Assembly: GCA_003220495.1 (NCBI GenBank)
Contig: QHSP01000026.1
Location: 16,925 to 80,924 of the forward strand
Origin: Candidatus Rokuibacteriota bacterium
GTDB taxonomy: Bacteria; Methylomirabilota; Methylomirabilia; Rokubacteriales; CSP1-6
Direction: 5' to 3'
Length of the DNA stretch: 64,000 nucleotides
A program made the translations under genes and the position numbers. The notes under the pieces are model-generated. The model was given only the letters and a program-made list of their open reading frames with translations. It searched no databases and was not told the origin of the DNA. Each line of letters starts with the position of its first letter. The stretch's first letter is position 1. Shown here piece after piece: positions 25,798 to 33,871 of the stretch.

Positions 25798-25987
25798 GCG
25801 CTTCTTCCCTCATCAGCGCGGCGTCTCGTCGAACCGGCGTACGGCCGGAAGAATGACCAGCAGTCCGAGTCCGTTTCGTCGAGCGGCGCAGGTCCGTTGT
25901 TTGCGAGAGGCCCTCTGATCGCCGCGGCCACGACGCGTGCTGCGTCAACCCGAAGGCCGACGGCGATGGCGCGCCTAGTATACTGCA

Positions 25988-26018
25988 GTTGTATATCATT
26001 TATTTTTTATATAACTTA
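25988..26018 (+). promoter_or_regulatory. AT-rich upstream element of the RRM gene
   Basis: About 30 bases that are almost entirely A/T, lying ~130 bases before the RRM gene start, including the motif TATATCAT (25992-25999), the inverse of the word before the ribbon-helix-helix gene. Likely a promoter and UP-element region; it also implies a long 5' leader (~110-130 bases) for the RRM mRNA, as is common for cold-shock-type transcripts. Confidence 0.4.
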
Positions 26019-26146
26019 TGGTATGCTTCGCCTTGCCTGCCTTCCGGCGCACACTCGTGCCTCGCCAGGCCAGGGCTCCAGTGACGGTCCACGTGGCTCT
26101 GGAGTGTTCGAACTCACAGCGTGGAAGCAGCCAAGGGAGGCTCGCT

Positions 26147-26461
26147 ATGGCGCAAAAGTTGTTCATCGGCGGTCTCGCGTTCTCCACCTCGACGGACCGG
26201 CTTCGGGAGGTGTTCGCGGCGGCCGGCCAGGTCGAATCGGCTGCCGTCGTGACCGATCGTGACACCGGCCGCTCGCGCGGCTTCGGTTTCGTCGAGATGG
26301 CTACGGTGGAAGAGGCTGATCGGGCGATCGCGCAGTTCAACGGCAAGGACCTCGACGGCCGGCAACTGAGGGTGGAGAAGGCCTCGGCCGGTGGCGCCCG
26401 TAGCGGCGGTGGGGGAAGCTCGCGGGGCTTCGGCACATCCTCGCGCGGCGGCCGCTGGTAG
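26147..26461 (+). CDS. RRM-domain RNA-binding protein
   Basis: A 104-residue bacterial RRM protein similar to cyanobacterial Rbp proteins. RNP2 is KLFIGGL (4-10) and RNP1 is RGFGFVEM (44-51), both intact with the aromatic residues that stack on RNA bases. The tail is Gly/Ser/Arg-rich. AAGGGAGG sits before the ATG. A long AT-rich upstream region and untranslated leader suggest cold or stress control, as in relatives. Acts on single-stranded RNA in the cytoplasm. Confidence 0.92.
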   Translation: MAQKLFIGGLAFSTSTDRLREVFAAAGQVESAAVVTDRDTGRSRGFGFVEMATVEEADRAIAQFNGKDLDGRQLRVEKASAGGARSGGGGSSRGFGTSSRGGRW

Positions 26462-26510
26462 CGCGGCCTGACTCGATGAAGTCTTACTTCGACAACCGGA
26501 GAGGTGTCAC

Positions 26511-26867
26511 ATGAACCTGCAAGTACCGTGGCTCAAACCCGCTGCTTGGGGTGTGGTCGTCGGCTCCATTGCAACCATGTTCGTCGGCTTTACCTGGGTG
26601 GGCTGGACCCTGGGCAGCACCGCGGAGCGGATGGCGGCAGAACGAACCAACGCCGCCGTGGTCGTCGCGCTCACGCCATCCTGCGTCACGAGATTCATGC
26701 AGCAGCCGGGTGCGGCCGCAAAGCTCGCGGAATTTCAGAAGATCGAGTCGTGGAGACAGCGTGAGTTCATCGAAGCGGGTGGATGGGCCACTCCGCGGGG
26801 GGATAAGGCCCCCACCGTGGGCCTGGCGAGCGCCTGCGCTGAGGAGCTCGCGAAAACCAAGACATAG
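26511..26867 (+). CDS. Membrane-anchored hypothetical protein
   Basis: A 118-residue protein with one N-terminal membrane helix (~11-34) and a helical soluble domain of ~80 residues carrying two Cys (PSCVTRFMQQ and ASACAEEL). GGAGAGG precedes the ATG. It lies 49 bases past the RRM gene on the same strand. The sequence looks like a real conserved protein, possibly with a disulfide in the periplasm. Function unknown. Confidence 0.6.
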   Translation: MNLQVPWLKPAAWGVVVGSIATMFVGFTWVGWTLGSTAERMAAERTNAAVVVALTPSCVTRFMQQPGAAAKLAEFQKIESWRQREFIEAGGWATPRGDKAPTVGLASACAEELAKTKT

Positions 26868-26953
26868 CATCTGGTCACTCGAACTCGAGCGGACCGGGAA
26901 GGTCGTCCACCTGGGCGGCAGCGCGTGTGTCTCTCTCAGCGGATGGGGGCTCT

Positions 26954-27100
26954 ATGGCCACGCACTCGAAAACTAATCGAGCTGTCCAACGACTCCGACG
27001 ACTCGCGCGGCGACGTCGCGTAGCCGAGTTGAAAGAGGCTCGCCGTGGTAAGTCCGCGCCCTCTTCCGGCGAGCTCTCTCAGCGCCGCGACGCCAGCTGA
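26954..27100 (+). CDS. Possible 48-residue basic peptide
   Basis: A 48-codon frame from ATG with a GGGGG four bases upstream. It is strongly basic (runs such as RLRRLARRRR). Codon bias is weaker than in neighbours, so coding status is doubtful. It is the only candidate in the 350 bases between flanking genes. Confidence 0.22.
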   Translation: MATHSKTNRAVQRLRRLARRRRVAELKEARRGKSAPSSGELSQRRDAS

Positions 27101-27223
27101 CTGGCGGAAGCCTCGGTTCGACTCTCCTCGTTCTCGAGAGCCAGGATCTTCCCGACACAATGCTGGACGTCCATGGCGACTCATGTCATGTCTGATTCGG
27201 GTCGAGGAACCCAGGAGGCCGAA

Positions 27224-27484
27224 ATGGACCGAGCGACAGCGATGCTGGCGGTTGTCATGGAAATCTACGAAGGAGGTAAGGATCTGATTCCGGACTGGGA
27301 GCTGAAGGAACAAGCGGAAAGCGCGCTGGCGGCAGGCGGCACCGACGGCCTCAGGCGCTACTACGACGCGTGTCTGGCGCGTTGGAGTCACCAGATAAGG
27401 ACGACGCTCGAACGCGATCGACGAAAGACGCTCGAATCGGAGCGCGAGCGCTTCATGTCGATTTACCTGGGCGCCGCACGATGA
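27224..27484 (+). CDS. Small hypothetical protein
   Basis: An 86-residue helical protein starting at ATG 27224 with AGGAGG six bases upstream. Segments such as DWELKEQAESALAAGG and a charged C-terminal helix suggest a compact two- or three-helix protein. Longer frames start further upstream, but the ribosome site fixes this one. Function unknown. Confidence 0.5.
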   Translation: MDRATAMLAVVMEIYEGGKDLIPDWELKEQAESALAAGGTDGLRRYYDACLARWSHQIRTTLERDRRKTLESERERFMSIYLGAAR

Positions 27485-27720
27485 AGAGAGGCTCCGGGAT
27501 GGTGAGGCGCTCGCGCTCCGTGGCCCTGGAAGGCCGCGGTCCTTCGTTTGAGTAGCACGCCGCAACGGATCAAAAGCGCTCGGCTCCGGCTGATGATGTC
27601 ACGGCTCCGCTCGACTGAGGCACGGCTCTGTCGGCCGAGGCGAACGCACGATGAGATGAGGTCGCGGCTGTCTGTGGCGACCTGTTCGCGGATGCGGAGA
27701 TCGAGTGTCGCTTGGTCCAC
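27463..27720 (-). CDS. Small Ser/Arg-rich helical protein
   Basis: An 85-codon frame from GTG with GAGAGG upstream. Repeated S-R-x-L/I steps (SRDLISS, SRASVERSRDIISRSRALL) give a regular amphipathic helix, which looks designed rather than accidental. It overlaps the convergent small gene by 22 bases. Coding status moderate; function unknown. Confidence 0.38.
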   Translation of the reverse strand: MDQATLDLRIREQVATDSRDLISSCVRLGRQSRASVERSRDIISRSRALLIRCGVLLKRRTAAFQGHGARAPHHPGASLHRAAPR

Positions 27721-28020
27721 GTAGGCCTCTCGGGTAATACACAGGGAGAATGCGCCAAATTCACCGGGACTCGACGCCGACGAGCGCCAACCCGAGAGGC
27801 CAAGGTGCAGGCGTATTCAAGATAGCACGTCGGTCGACGACGCGCCGTTGCCAGGACGGCGCGGCCGGCGCGCTCGACCAGGGCCCAGCTCCTGCGTCGG
27901 CTGTCGGTTTCGCCGAGCTCCCGCTCCCGTGTCACGACGGCCTGTTATCCTGCCCTCGCTATCGCACGATTCGCCAGGCAAGACAGACGTGCGTCGCGAA
28001 CGCGCGACGGAGGAGAGCAC

Positions 28021-28191
28021 ATGAACGCGGAGACTGAAACAGCCATCCAGAACTTGAGCAAAGCCTTCGCGGACGCCGCCGAGCTGGTCTCGGTCATGAA
28101 CCGGATCGCGAAGTCGCTCGCAAACATCGAGCTCCATCTGCAGGCGATGAGGCCGCCGAGCATGCAGACGATCCGAGGTCCAGCCCGCTGA
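28021..28191 (+). CDS. 56-residue helical small protein
   Basis: A short frame (56 residues) with a strong GGAGGAG five bases before its ATG. The protein is one long helix with heptad-like hydrophobics (AIQNLSKAFADAAELVSVMN). It ends two bases before the convergent MFS gene stop. Too short for most gene finders. Function unknown. Confidence 0.55.
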   Translation: MNAETETAIQNLSKAFADAAELVSVMNRIAKSLANIELHLQAMRPPSMQTIRGPAR

Positions 28192-28193
28192 CT

Positions 28194-29450
28194 TCAACGG
28201 TCTGCCGCTGTCTGCCGAGGCGGCAGAGCCGCGGCCAACGAACGATCCCCGGGAAGATCGGCCGGGCCCAGCCACACGAACGCTAGCGCTCCGAGAAGCA
28301 GGGCGACCGTGACGTGGCCGAATGCCACTCCCCATCCCATCACGCTCGCGCCGCCGAGGAGATCGAGCGTCGCGCCGAGCGCCAGCGGGCCGAGAAAACC
28401 GCCGGCGTAGCCGAGCGTCGAGTGGACGGCCAGCGTCGCGCCACGCCGGCCCGGCTCGGCACTGCCGGCGCTCCCCGCCGTCAGCGACGACGAGTCCGAC
28501 CAGATCAGCAGCGCGTACAGCAGGACGAGCCCGGCGGCGGCCGCGTAGGGCAGCGCCGCACTAAAGCCGATCACTGCCGCCAGCGCCGCGGAGGTGAGCA
28601 TCGTGCCAAGGATGAAGCGGCGGCGGCCGAATCGAATGGCCAGCTCGTTGCCCCAGACGCTCGCCCACACGCCGATCAGGCCCATCACGCTGGCAACAGT
28701 GGCGGGGGCCAGCGGCGTCCAGGTGCCGGATCTCTGGGCCGCCACGAACGTCAGAAACGCGACGACCCAGCCGCGCAGCGCAGACATCTCCCAAGTGTGC
28801 ACGCAGTACGCGACCGAGTAAGCGAGCGCCGATCGGTTGCGAAAGATCGGTCGGAAGTCGAGCAGCGCGCCACGCGGACCGGGGACAGTCCTGAGGGGTC
28901 GGGCCGGCACGCCGACCAGTACCAGCACGAATGCCAGCGCGGCGCCCAGCGCGCCCGGCACCAGAGCCCATTGCCAGCCGAGCCAGGCGTTGACGGCGCC
29001 GGCGATGCCGAACGAGAGCGCCCCGCTCACGCCGACCGCCGCCGCGTGCGCGGCGACGGCTCGGGACTGCTGCGGACCCTCCGTCAGGTCGCTCAAGGCT
29101 TTGAGCCCCGGCATGTAGCTGCCCGCCCAGCCGGCGCCCATCAGCGCCCGGAACATGAGCGCCGACCAGAAACCGGTCGCGACCCATGCGAATCCGGCGA
29201 AGGCCACGGCGGTCAGGGCGACAGAGCCGAGATACACGCGCTTTGGGTCCACGCGATCGGTCAGCGAAGAGAGCAGCGGCACGACGACCGTATACGCCGC
29301 GTAGTAGATCCCGCTGATCCACCCAGCCTCGGTGTTGCTGAGCGACCAGGCGGTGATCAGTGTCGGCAGGAGCGCTGCCACGCCGAAGGCACCGATCTGC
29401 GCGCACGCCTGGGCGGCGCACATCGCGACCGCGCCGCGGCTCAGCGTCAT
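28194..29450 (-). CDS. MFS transporter in ars operon
   Basis: A 418-residue major facilitator with about 12 helices. The loop 2-3 motif is DRVDPKRV, a divergent form of the usual D-R-x-G-R/K-K. It follows arsI by 90 bases on the same strand, so an efflux role for arsenicals or for the lyase product is plausible (inference); it is not recognisably ArsJ or ArsK by eye. ATG 29450 is used; a GTG at 29465 would add five residues. Other MFS substrates cannot be excluded. Confidence 0.82.
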   Translation of the reverse strand: MTLSRGAVAMCAAQACAQIGAFGVAALLPTLITAWSLSNTEAGWISGIYYAAYTVVVPLLSSLTDRVDPKRVYLGSVALTAVAFAGFAWVATGFWSALMFRALMGAGWAGSYMPGLKALSDLTEGPQQSRAVAAHAAAVGVSGALSFGIAGAVNAWLGWQWALVPGALGAALAFVLVLVGVPARPLRTVPGPRGALLDFRPIFRNRSALAYSVAYCVHTWEMSALRGWVVAFLTFVAAQRSGTWTPLAPATVASVMGLIGVWASVWGNELAIRFGRRRFILGTMLTSAALAAVIGFSAALPYAAAAGLVLLYALLIWSDSSSLTAGSAGSAEPGRRGATLAVHSTLGYAGGFLGPLALGATLDLLGGASVMGWGVAFGHVTVALLLGALAFVWLGPADLPGDRSLAAALPPRQTAADR

Positions 29451-29539
29451 CCCGTGAGGGGCCACAACCGGTTCGAACGGCGCCGCTTAGCAGCAGTCAT
29501 GAGGCGCGGGCTCCTCACCCGCGCCCCACGAGAAATCGA

Positions 29540-29998
29540 TCACGCGCAGCTCGTGCCGCCACAGCAGGCGGTCGTCCCGACGACTGCCAGCCCGCTCGGT
29601 CGACCTTGCGCCACGGCTTCGTCGCCCTCGAGGTCGTAGTTGAGGTGGTAGACCTCCCATTCGACGCCGTCGGGGTCCTTCACCCAGAACTTGTCCTGGT
29701 TGGCGTGACAGCAGTCGACTCCCATCTCCTCCGTCACCGCGAGTCCGGCGGCCTTGACGCGAGTCAGCTGCGCTATCACGGTCTCGACCGAGTCGACCTG
29801 GACACCGACGTGGTCGATGGTGCCCGGGCCGATGTGGCCGCCGGTAGACAGAGCGAGGTTGACCGGCGCCCATTCGGGAAGGAACTTTACGTAGCCCTGC
29901 TTGATCTTGACGGGATCCCCCCCGAGGAACTTCTCGTAGAACTCCCGGCTCTTGACGAGGTCCGACACGTGCATGTGGAGATGAACCTTTGCGCTCAT
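29540..29998 (-). CDS. arsI: ArsI-type C-As lyase (glyoxalase-fold)
   Basis: A 152-residue type I extradiol dioxygenase-fold enzyme of the ArsI/CadI family. It breaks the C-As bond of trivalent methylarsenicals using Fe(II) and oxygen. The vicinal cysteines that bind As(III) are at C96-C97 (VDCCH), and the Fe(II) ligands are likely in the N-terminal HLHMH, at H63 (IDHVGV) and E115 (EWEVY). A second Cys pair plus a further Cys near the C-terminus (TACCGGTSC) is also typical. ATG 29998 lies eight bases after the arsR stop. This placement strongly supports the function. Confidence 0.86.
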   Translation of the reverse strand: MSAKVHLHMHVSDLVKSREFYEKFLGGDPVKIKQGYVKFLPEWAPVNLALSTGGHIGPGTIDHVGVQVDSVETVIAQLTRVKAAGLAVTEEMGVDCCHANQDKFWVKDPDGVEWEVYHLNYDLEGDEAVAQGRPSGLAVVGTTACCGGTSCA

Positions 29999-30006
29999 GG
30001 CTCCCC

Positions 30007-30315
30007 CTAGCAGCACGCGGTGAGCAGGCGCACCAAGGCGGTGACCCGCTCCCGCTGCACTGAATAATAGATGTACCGCTCTTCCTTCCGGTTCTCGACG
30101 AGCCCAGCCCGTCGCAGGATGTCGAGGTGGTGTGACAGCGTCGGCCCCGGAATCTCGAGCGCCTCCTGGATCTCTCCGACTGACATCTCCCGCCCCGCCT
30201 TCACGAGGAGGAAGAAGACCTGGAGGCGGCTCAGATGTGCGAGCGCCCTGAAGGCCTCGACGTGCGTCTCATCGGCTGACAACTGCGCCAGCGGGAGCCG
30301 AGCTATCGTCTTCAT
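30007..30315 (-). CDS. arsR: ArsR-family metalloregulator
   Basis: A 102-residue winged-helix repressor. The recognition helix is around PGPTLSHHLDILRRAGLV and the wing is RKEERYIYYSV. It lacks the classic ELCVCDL metal site in the first helix region, but ends in a C101-C102 pair that may bind trivalent arsenicals. It is first in the operon with arsI. A perfect inverted repeat overlaps its start codon and the -10 box is eight bases from the ATG, so the mRNA seems leaderless and self-repressed. Longer upstream frames are not used. Confidence 0.87.
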   Translation of the reverse strand: MKTIARLPLAQLSADETHVEAFRALAHLSRLQVFFLLVKAGREMSVGEIQEALEIPGPTLSHHLDILRRAGLVENRKEERYIYYSVQRERVTALVRLLTACC

Positions 30316-30337
30316 ATTTCCAACTCTATGGAAATAT
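30314..30337. promoter_or_regulatory. ArsR operator: perfect inverted repeat
   Basis: ATATTTCC (30314-30321), 8-base spacer, GGAAATAT (30330-30337). It covers the start codon and -10 region of arsR, as expected for a self-repressing ArsR site. Confidence 0.65.
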
Positions 30338-30351
30338 CGAATCTTTGTCAA
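30323..30351 (-). promoter_or_regulatory. arsR promoter
   Basis: On the minus strand: TTGACA (30346-30351), a 17-base spacer, TAGAGT (30323-30328). The ATG begins eight bases after the -10, implying a leaderless transcript. Confidence 0.6.
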
Positions 30352-30832
30352 GTCCCCTTCGCGAGGGCATCGAGGTCGGCGGGTCCGCCGGGCATTTCGG
30401 GATTCGTCAGGCACAACGCCCGATTGATTCTCGCGAATCACCGAGCGCGCGCCCTCGTGATCGACGCGCGAGGTCGGGGCGCCCGCGAGGCTGGCGCCGC
30501 GCGGTCACCCACTGGCCAGGTCCGGCATGGCTACTGCCTCGGCGGCCAAGACAATGACGGGCCAATCACCCTGTCCGAGCCGAGGACATCACCGAAATCG
30601 CCACCTTATCGCACGCCGTGGTCCTAAGACCTGTCCCCGTTCCACGGAGATTCTTCGAGGAATCCTGCGACGCTCTCCGGTGGCGCATTGAGCCTCTATC
30701 CGCGGTCCGACCGACGAGCGCGGGTCGTCGTCCGCACCTTGTTCTCGCTGCCTTCCCCTTTGGCATTGTTGTTGCCAGTTCTTTGGATCGTAGGCGGGCA
30801 ACGGACATTCGATTTCGCGGAGGGAGGACAGG
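30352..30832. other. Region without a convincing gene
   Basis: About 480 bases between the arsR promoter and the next small gene. All frames look like non-coding Arg/Pro-rich translations, and no hairpin-plus-T terminator is obvious. Confidence 0.5.
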
Positions 30833-31084
30833 ATGATGAACAGGACTCGGCGGACGATCGGTGTTAGTGCTTTCGCGATGCTCGTCGTGCTCGGTACGGG
30901 CTGGGCTCTCGAGAAGGCGTCCAGCAACTCTCACCGGCAAGGCGGAGCGGCGGTCAGCGAGCCCGCGGATGCGGGCGACGCGGCACCCACGCCTCTCTCG
31001 CGCGAGCCCTTGGACGTGCAGCCGGCCTCGACCGACTCGACCCAGGAGTACGACCGGTCGGATCTCATCCTCAGCCAAGGGTAG
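30833..31084 (+). CDS. Small secreted or anchored hypothetical protein
   Basis: An 83-residue protein with a basic start and one hydrophobic segment (~10-25) that may be a signal peptide or anchor, then a low-complexity Ala/Pro/Asp tail. GGAGG lies before the ATG, with two adjacent ATG codons. It stands alone between spaces. Function unknown; real status moderate. Confidence 0.45.
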   Translation: MMNRTRRTIGVSAFAMLVVLGTGWALEKASSNSHRQGGAAVSEPADAGDAAPTPLSREPLDVQPASTDSTQEYDRSDLILSQG

Positions 31085-31269
31085 GTCGCAGGATCAGAAG
31101 CCGTTCCGGTTGCTGAGCGGGAGCCGCGTCGGCAGTGGTGCGGTTCGCGATGCCGGCCGTGGGGGCATGCACGTGGCAGTTGCCAGGATCACGCGGCGGC
31201 GCGTGATCGGTTGTGGCCGCGCCTCTCGTCGAGGCAGGCGGCCGCACACGCGATGCGGCTGTTAGAGCG

Positions 31270-32043
31270 CTAGACTCGTCCTGGACGTCCGGCTGTGACG
31301 GGTTCGTGCGCCTTGAGGAAGCGCCGCGCGTGCTCCACGACCTCGTCGATGTGCTCCGGCGAATCTTTCCAGGGGTAGATGGTCACCTCGGCGTTCGGGG
31401 CGAGGCTGGCCACCTCCATCGCGACCTTGTACGGATGCGCGGGCACGTCGTCAGGTGCGATCAACAGCGGCGTCTGGATGGAGCGCACGAAATCGCGCGA
31501 CACCGTGAAGACGAAGTCGGCGCGTTTGGTGTACATGCTGGTGAGGAAGTCGTGGACCCTGTCCATCGTGATGTCCGGGCGCTTCTGGCAAAGCGGCGGC
31601 CCCCAGCCTTTGATGTTGTTCTGGTAGAAAAGGTCCGGGATCTCAGGCCTGAAGCCGCTGGGCTGCATCATCGCGGCGGCGACGATGCGCTCCGGAGCCC
31701 GCCGAATGAGGTTGTGAATCATCGGCCCGCCGATGCAAAAGCCCATGACCATGAACTCGCGAATGCCGAGGTGGTCCATCAGCCCGAGCTGGTCGTCGGC
31801 GTAGGCGTCCCAGGGACGGTCGATCTCGAGCGGGCCGCTGGACTGGCCGGGGTTGGCGTTGCGCAGGTCCGCGCAGATAGCGCGGAAGTCGTCCCTGTAC
31901 CTTTCCATCGGGTTGAAGGGCGACGCTGTCTGCCATGACGAGAGGGCTGAATTGAGCCCGCCGCCCGGGATGAGCAGCAGCGGGAAGCCGGAACCGACCT
32001 CCTGGTAGTGGATGCGAACGGGGCCTCTTTCGTAGAACGGCAT
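31270..32043 (-). CDS. Alpha/beta hydrolase with Cys nucleophile
   Basis: A 257-residue alpha/beta hydrolase. The nucleophile elbow is GFCIGG with Cys103, as in dienelactone hydrolases, instead of the usual Ser. The remaining triad is likely D198 or D199 (LIAPDD) and H231 (SPEHID). The oxyanion strand reads LLLIPGGG. The cap region (~residues 130-185) is helical. Substrate unknown; a lactone or thioester-like substrate would suit the Cys. ATG 32043 is preceded by GGGAGGA. Stand-alone gene. Confidence 0.8.
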   Translation of the reverse strand: MPFYERGPVRIHYQEVGSGFPLLLIPGGGLNSALSSWQTASPFNPMERYRDDFRAICADLRNANPGQSSGPLEIDRPWDAYADDQLGLMDHLGIREFMVMGFCIGGPMIHNLIRRAPERIVAAAMMQPSGFRPEIPDLFYQNNIKGWGPPLCQKRPDITMDRVHDFLTSMYTKRADFVFTVSRDFVRSIQTPLLIAPDDVPAHPYKVAMEVASLAPNAEVTIYPWKDSPEHIDEVVEHARRFLKAHEPVTAGRPGRV

Positions 32044-32440
32044 GGCGATTCTCCTCCCTCAGCAAGTCGCCCTTACTCTAGCTCACGGCGACGTTCGGTC
32101 GTGTCCCTTCCACGCTCTTTCGCCTTCACCACCCCCGCGCCGTGCGCAACGATCGCGCCCTCGGCGGCCGAAGTCAAGCGCGCCGGACGAACGAGAGCGG
32201 AATTCGCGTGGCTCTCGGCGCCGACAGTACGCGCCGTCTTCGCGCCTTTGGCACCGGAGGCTCGACGGCTCCGCGCTCTGCTGCCGCGCCTTCCGTCGCG
32301 TCCCAGCCGTCGCTGCCTGACGGCGTTATGGTGCAGGCGCGTCAGCCGCCGTTGTGCGTCAGCCCACGCCGTTGTGCCCAACGCGCGCAGGGCTTTGGCG
32401 CCCGGGCCCACAGAGGGTCCAGCTCTCGGTGCACTCGGAA
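32044..32440. other. Intergenic stretch without a gene
   Basis: About 400 bases of GC-rich sequence. Open frames exist on both strands but give Arg/Ala-rich, non-protein-like translations and no ribosome sites. It would hold the promoter for the hydrolase gene and the end of the acetamidase transcript. Confidence 0.5.
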
Positions 32441-33724
32441 TCAGGACTGGAAGATTCCCCGCGGCACCGTCATCGACACCACCCAGTTCGGGACATCGAC
32501 GATCTCGCTGATCTTGAGGTCGCCGGCAACGCTGCAGATAGCGTACGCCTCGTGCAGGCTCAGGCCTTGATCGCGCACCAGCCACTCGATCATCGCCCTC
32601 ACCGCATGCTTGGCATCCGACATCAGATCAGGCCCGACCCCGGTCGTCTGATAGAAGCCCTTGGCCCGCATCTCCGCACTCAACGCGAAATCACTTGGAT
32701 TAGCGAGGGGAACGATCGCCTGCGGTGACTCGATGATGGTGTTCTTGATGACCTTGAAGCGACAGGTGACACTCATCAAGGTCTCGATGGCGGTCACGCA
32801 GACCTCGCCGTCACCCTGCGCCATGTGCCCGTCGCCCACCGAGAACTTCGCGCCCTTCACGTACACCGGATAGTAGAGCTTCGATCCCTTGGTGAACTGC
32901 TTGATGTCGGTATTCCCGCCCATCCCGCCGCTGACGTTCGGCGGGACGGTCCGGTACATGCCCTTGCGCAGCGGGGCAACACCGTAGATCCCCATGAATG
33001 GCGCGATCGGGATCTGGGCCTTCCGGCCCGTGTCCTTCCCCACGAAGCTCGCGAACCCGGTGTTCTGCCCCTTGTTGAACGTGAAGATCTGGACGAACGG
33101 CGCACCCGTGTTGAATGGTTGATTGTCGGGGATGGCGCCGGTCACTTTCCCGGGCGTCGGATCGCTGAGCTGCGAGGCCTCGGTGAAGGCGTGAAACGGC
33201 GCGAGGATGTCGGGCTGCAGGCTCCCGAACAGGCCCAGCACCGGCCCGATGGTGACGTAACCGAAGTCGACGAGCGGCGCAACGTCCAGAATCTCGACTT
33301 CGAGCATGTCGCCCGGCTCGGCGCCTTCGACGCTGACCGGCCCCGTAAGAGGATGGACCTTGCCGAGGTCGAGGGTGAGAATGCCGTCCGGCGTCAGCGA
33401 TCTCGCCGCTGTCCCGATGTCGAGGGCATCCCGGCATTGGAACTGTACGGCCTCACCTTCCTTCACGGTGATGGCAGCCGGGATGTCCTGGTTGAAGCGG
33501 TTGTGCATCACCCTCGAGAACCCGTCGAGTGTCTTGGCGCCAGCCGCCCCCGGAGGCGCCTGCGCCACGATCAGATCCGGCTTGTCCACGCCAGCCGCGG
33601 GGACTCCTTCCGCAGCGGTCGCCAGCATCGTGCCGACTCCGGACACCGCGGCCGCAGCGGCCGACCCCAGGGAGATCTGCTCGATAAACGTTCTCCGCGA
33701 AATGTCTGCGTGAACGAAGCACAC
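32441..33724 (-). CDS. Acetamidase/formamidase family protein, Tat-exported
   Basis: A 427-residue FmdA/AmdA-family amidase, hydrolysing short amides to ammonia and acid. A Tat signal is present (ISRRTFIEQ with an Ala-rich hydrophobic stretch to residue ~40), unusual because FmdA is normally cytoplasmic. Family marks are the HNRFNQDIPAAI opening, GPVSVEGAEPGDMLEVEI, and SVGDGHMAQGDGEVC in the active-site region. The start GTG 33724 is set by AGGAGG with a 6-base spacer. Upstream lies a 24-codon leader ORF overlapping a hairpin, suggesting attenuation. The stand-alone transcript ends before 32440. Confidence 0.87.
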   Translation of the reverse strand: MCFVHADISRRTFIEQISLGSAAAAAVSGVGTMLATAAEGVPAAGVDKPDLIVAQAPPGAAGAKTLDGFSRVMHNRFNQDIPAAITVKEGEAVQFQCRDALDIGTAARSLTPDGILTLDLGKVHPLTGPVSVEGAEPGDMLEVEILDVAPLVDFGYVTIGPVLGLFGSLQPDILAPFHAFTEASQLSDPTPGKVTGAIPDNQPFNTGAPFVQIFTFNKGQNTGFASFVGKDTGRKAQIPIAPFMGIYGVAPLRKGMYRTVPPNVSGGMGGNTDIKQFTKGSKLYYPVYVKGAKFSVGDGHMAQGDGEVCVTAIETLMSVTCRFKVIKNTIIESPQAIVPLANPSDFALSAEMRAKGFYQTTGVGPDLMSDAKHAVRAMIEWLVRDQGLSLHEAYAICSVAGDLKISEIVDVPNWVVSMTVPRGIFQS

Positions 33725-33738
33725 GGCGCACCTCCTCG

Positions 33739-33813
33739 TTAGACGGTTGAAGCACAAAAGCCCCGGGCGACCACCGAGTGGTCACGTCGGGGCTTCTGCG
33801 ACACGCGAGCCAT
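33739..33813 (-). CDS. Candidate 24-residue leader peptide
   Basis: A short frame on the acetamidase mRNA: ATG 33813 with AGGAGGG upstream, TAA at 33739, 14 bases before the acetamidase GTG. Codons 6-22 overlap the hairpin at 33758-33795. The peptide has one Cys near its end (GFCAST) and several Arg and Val codons. Ribosome position on this ORF could control hairpin folding. Confidence 0.5.
   Translation of the reverse strand: MARVSQKPRRDHSVVARGFCASTV
33758..33795 (-). terminator. Hairpin in acetamidase leader (possible attenuator)
   Basis: Outer arms AAGCCCCG and CGGGGCTT (8 bp) enclose an inner 6-bp stem GACCAC/GTGGTC with a 3-base loop. In the transcript direction a TTTT follows the second arm, then GTGCTT. 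The T run is short, so termination would be partial. Confidence 0.5.
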
Positions 33814-33871
33814 GCGGCCCTCCTAAGGGTGGGAGCCGAGTTACAACCTCACCGTGATCACGCCTACCGGC

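Noticed and set aside
28314..29639. 441-codon plus-strand frame
   Set aside because: Shadow of the MFS transporter; very Arg/Gln-rich.
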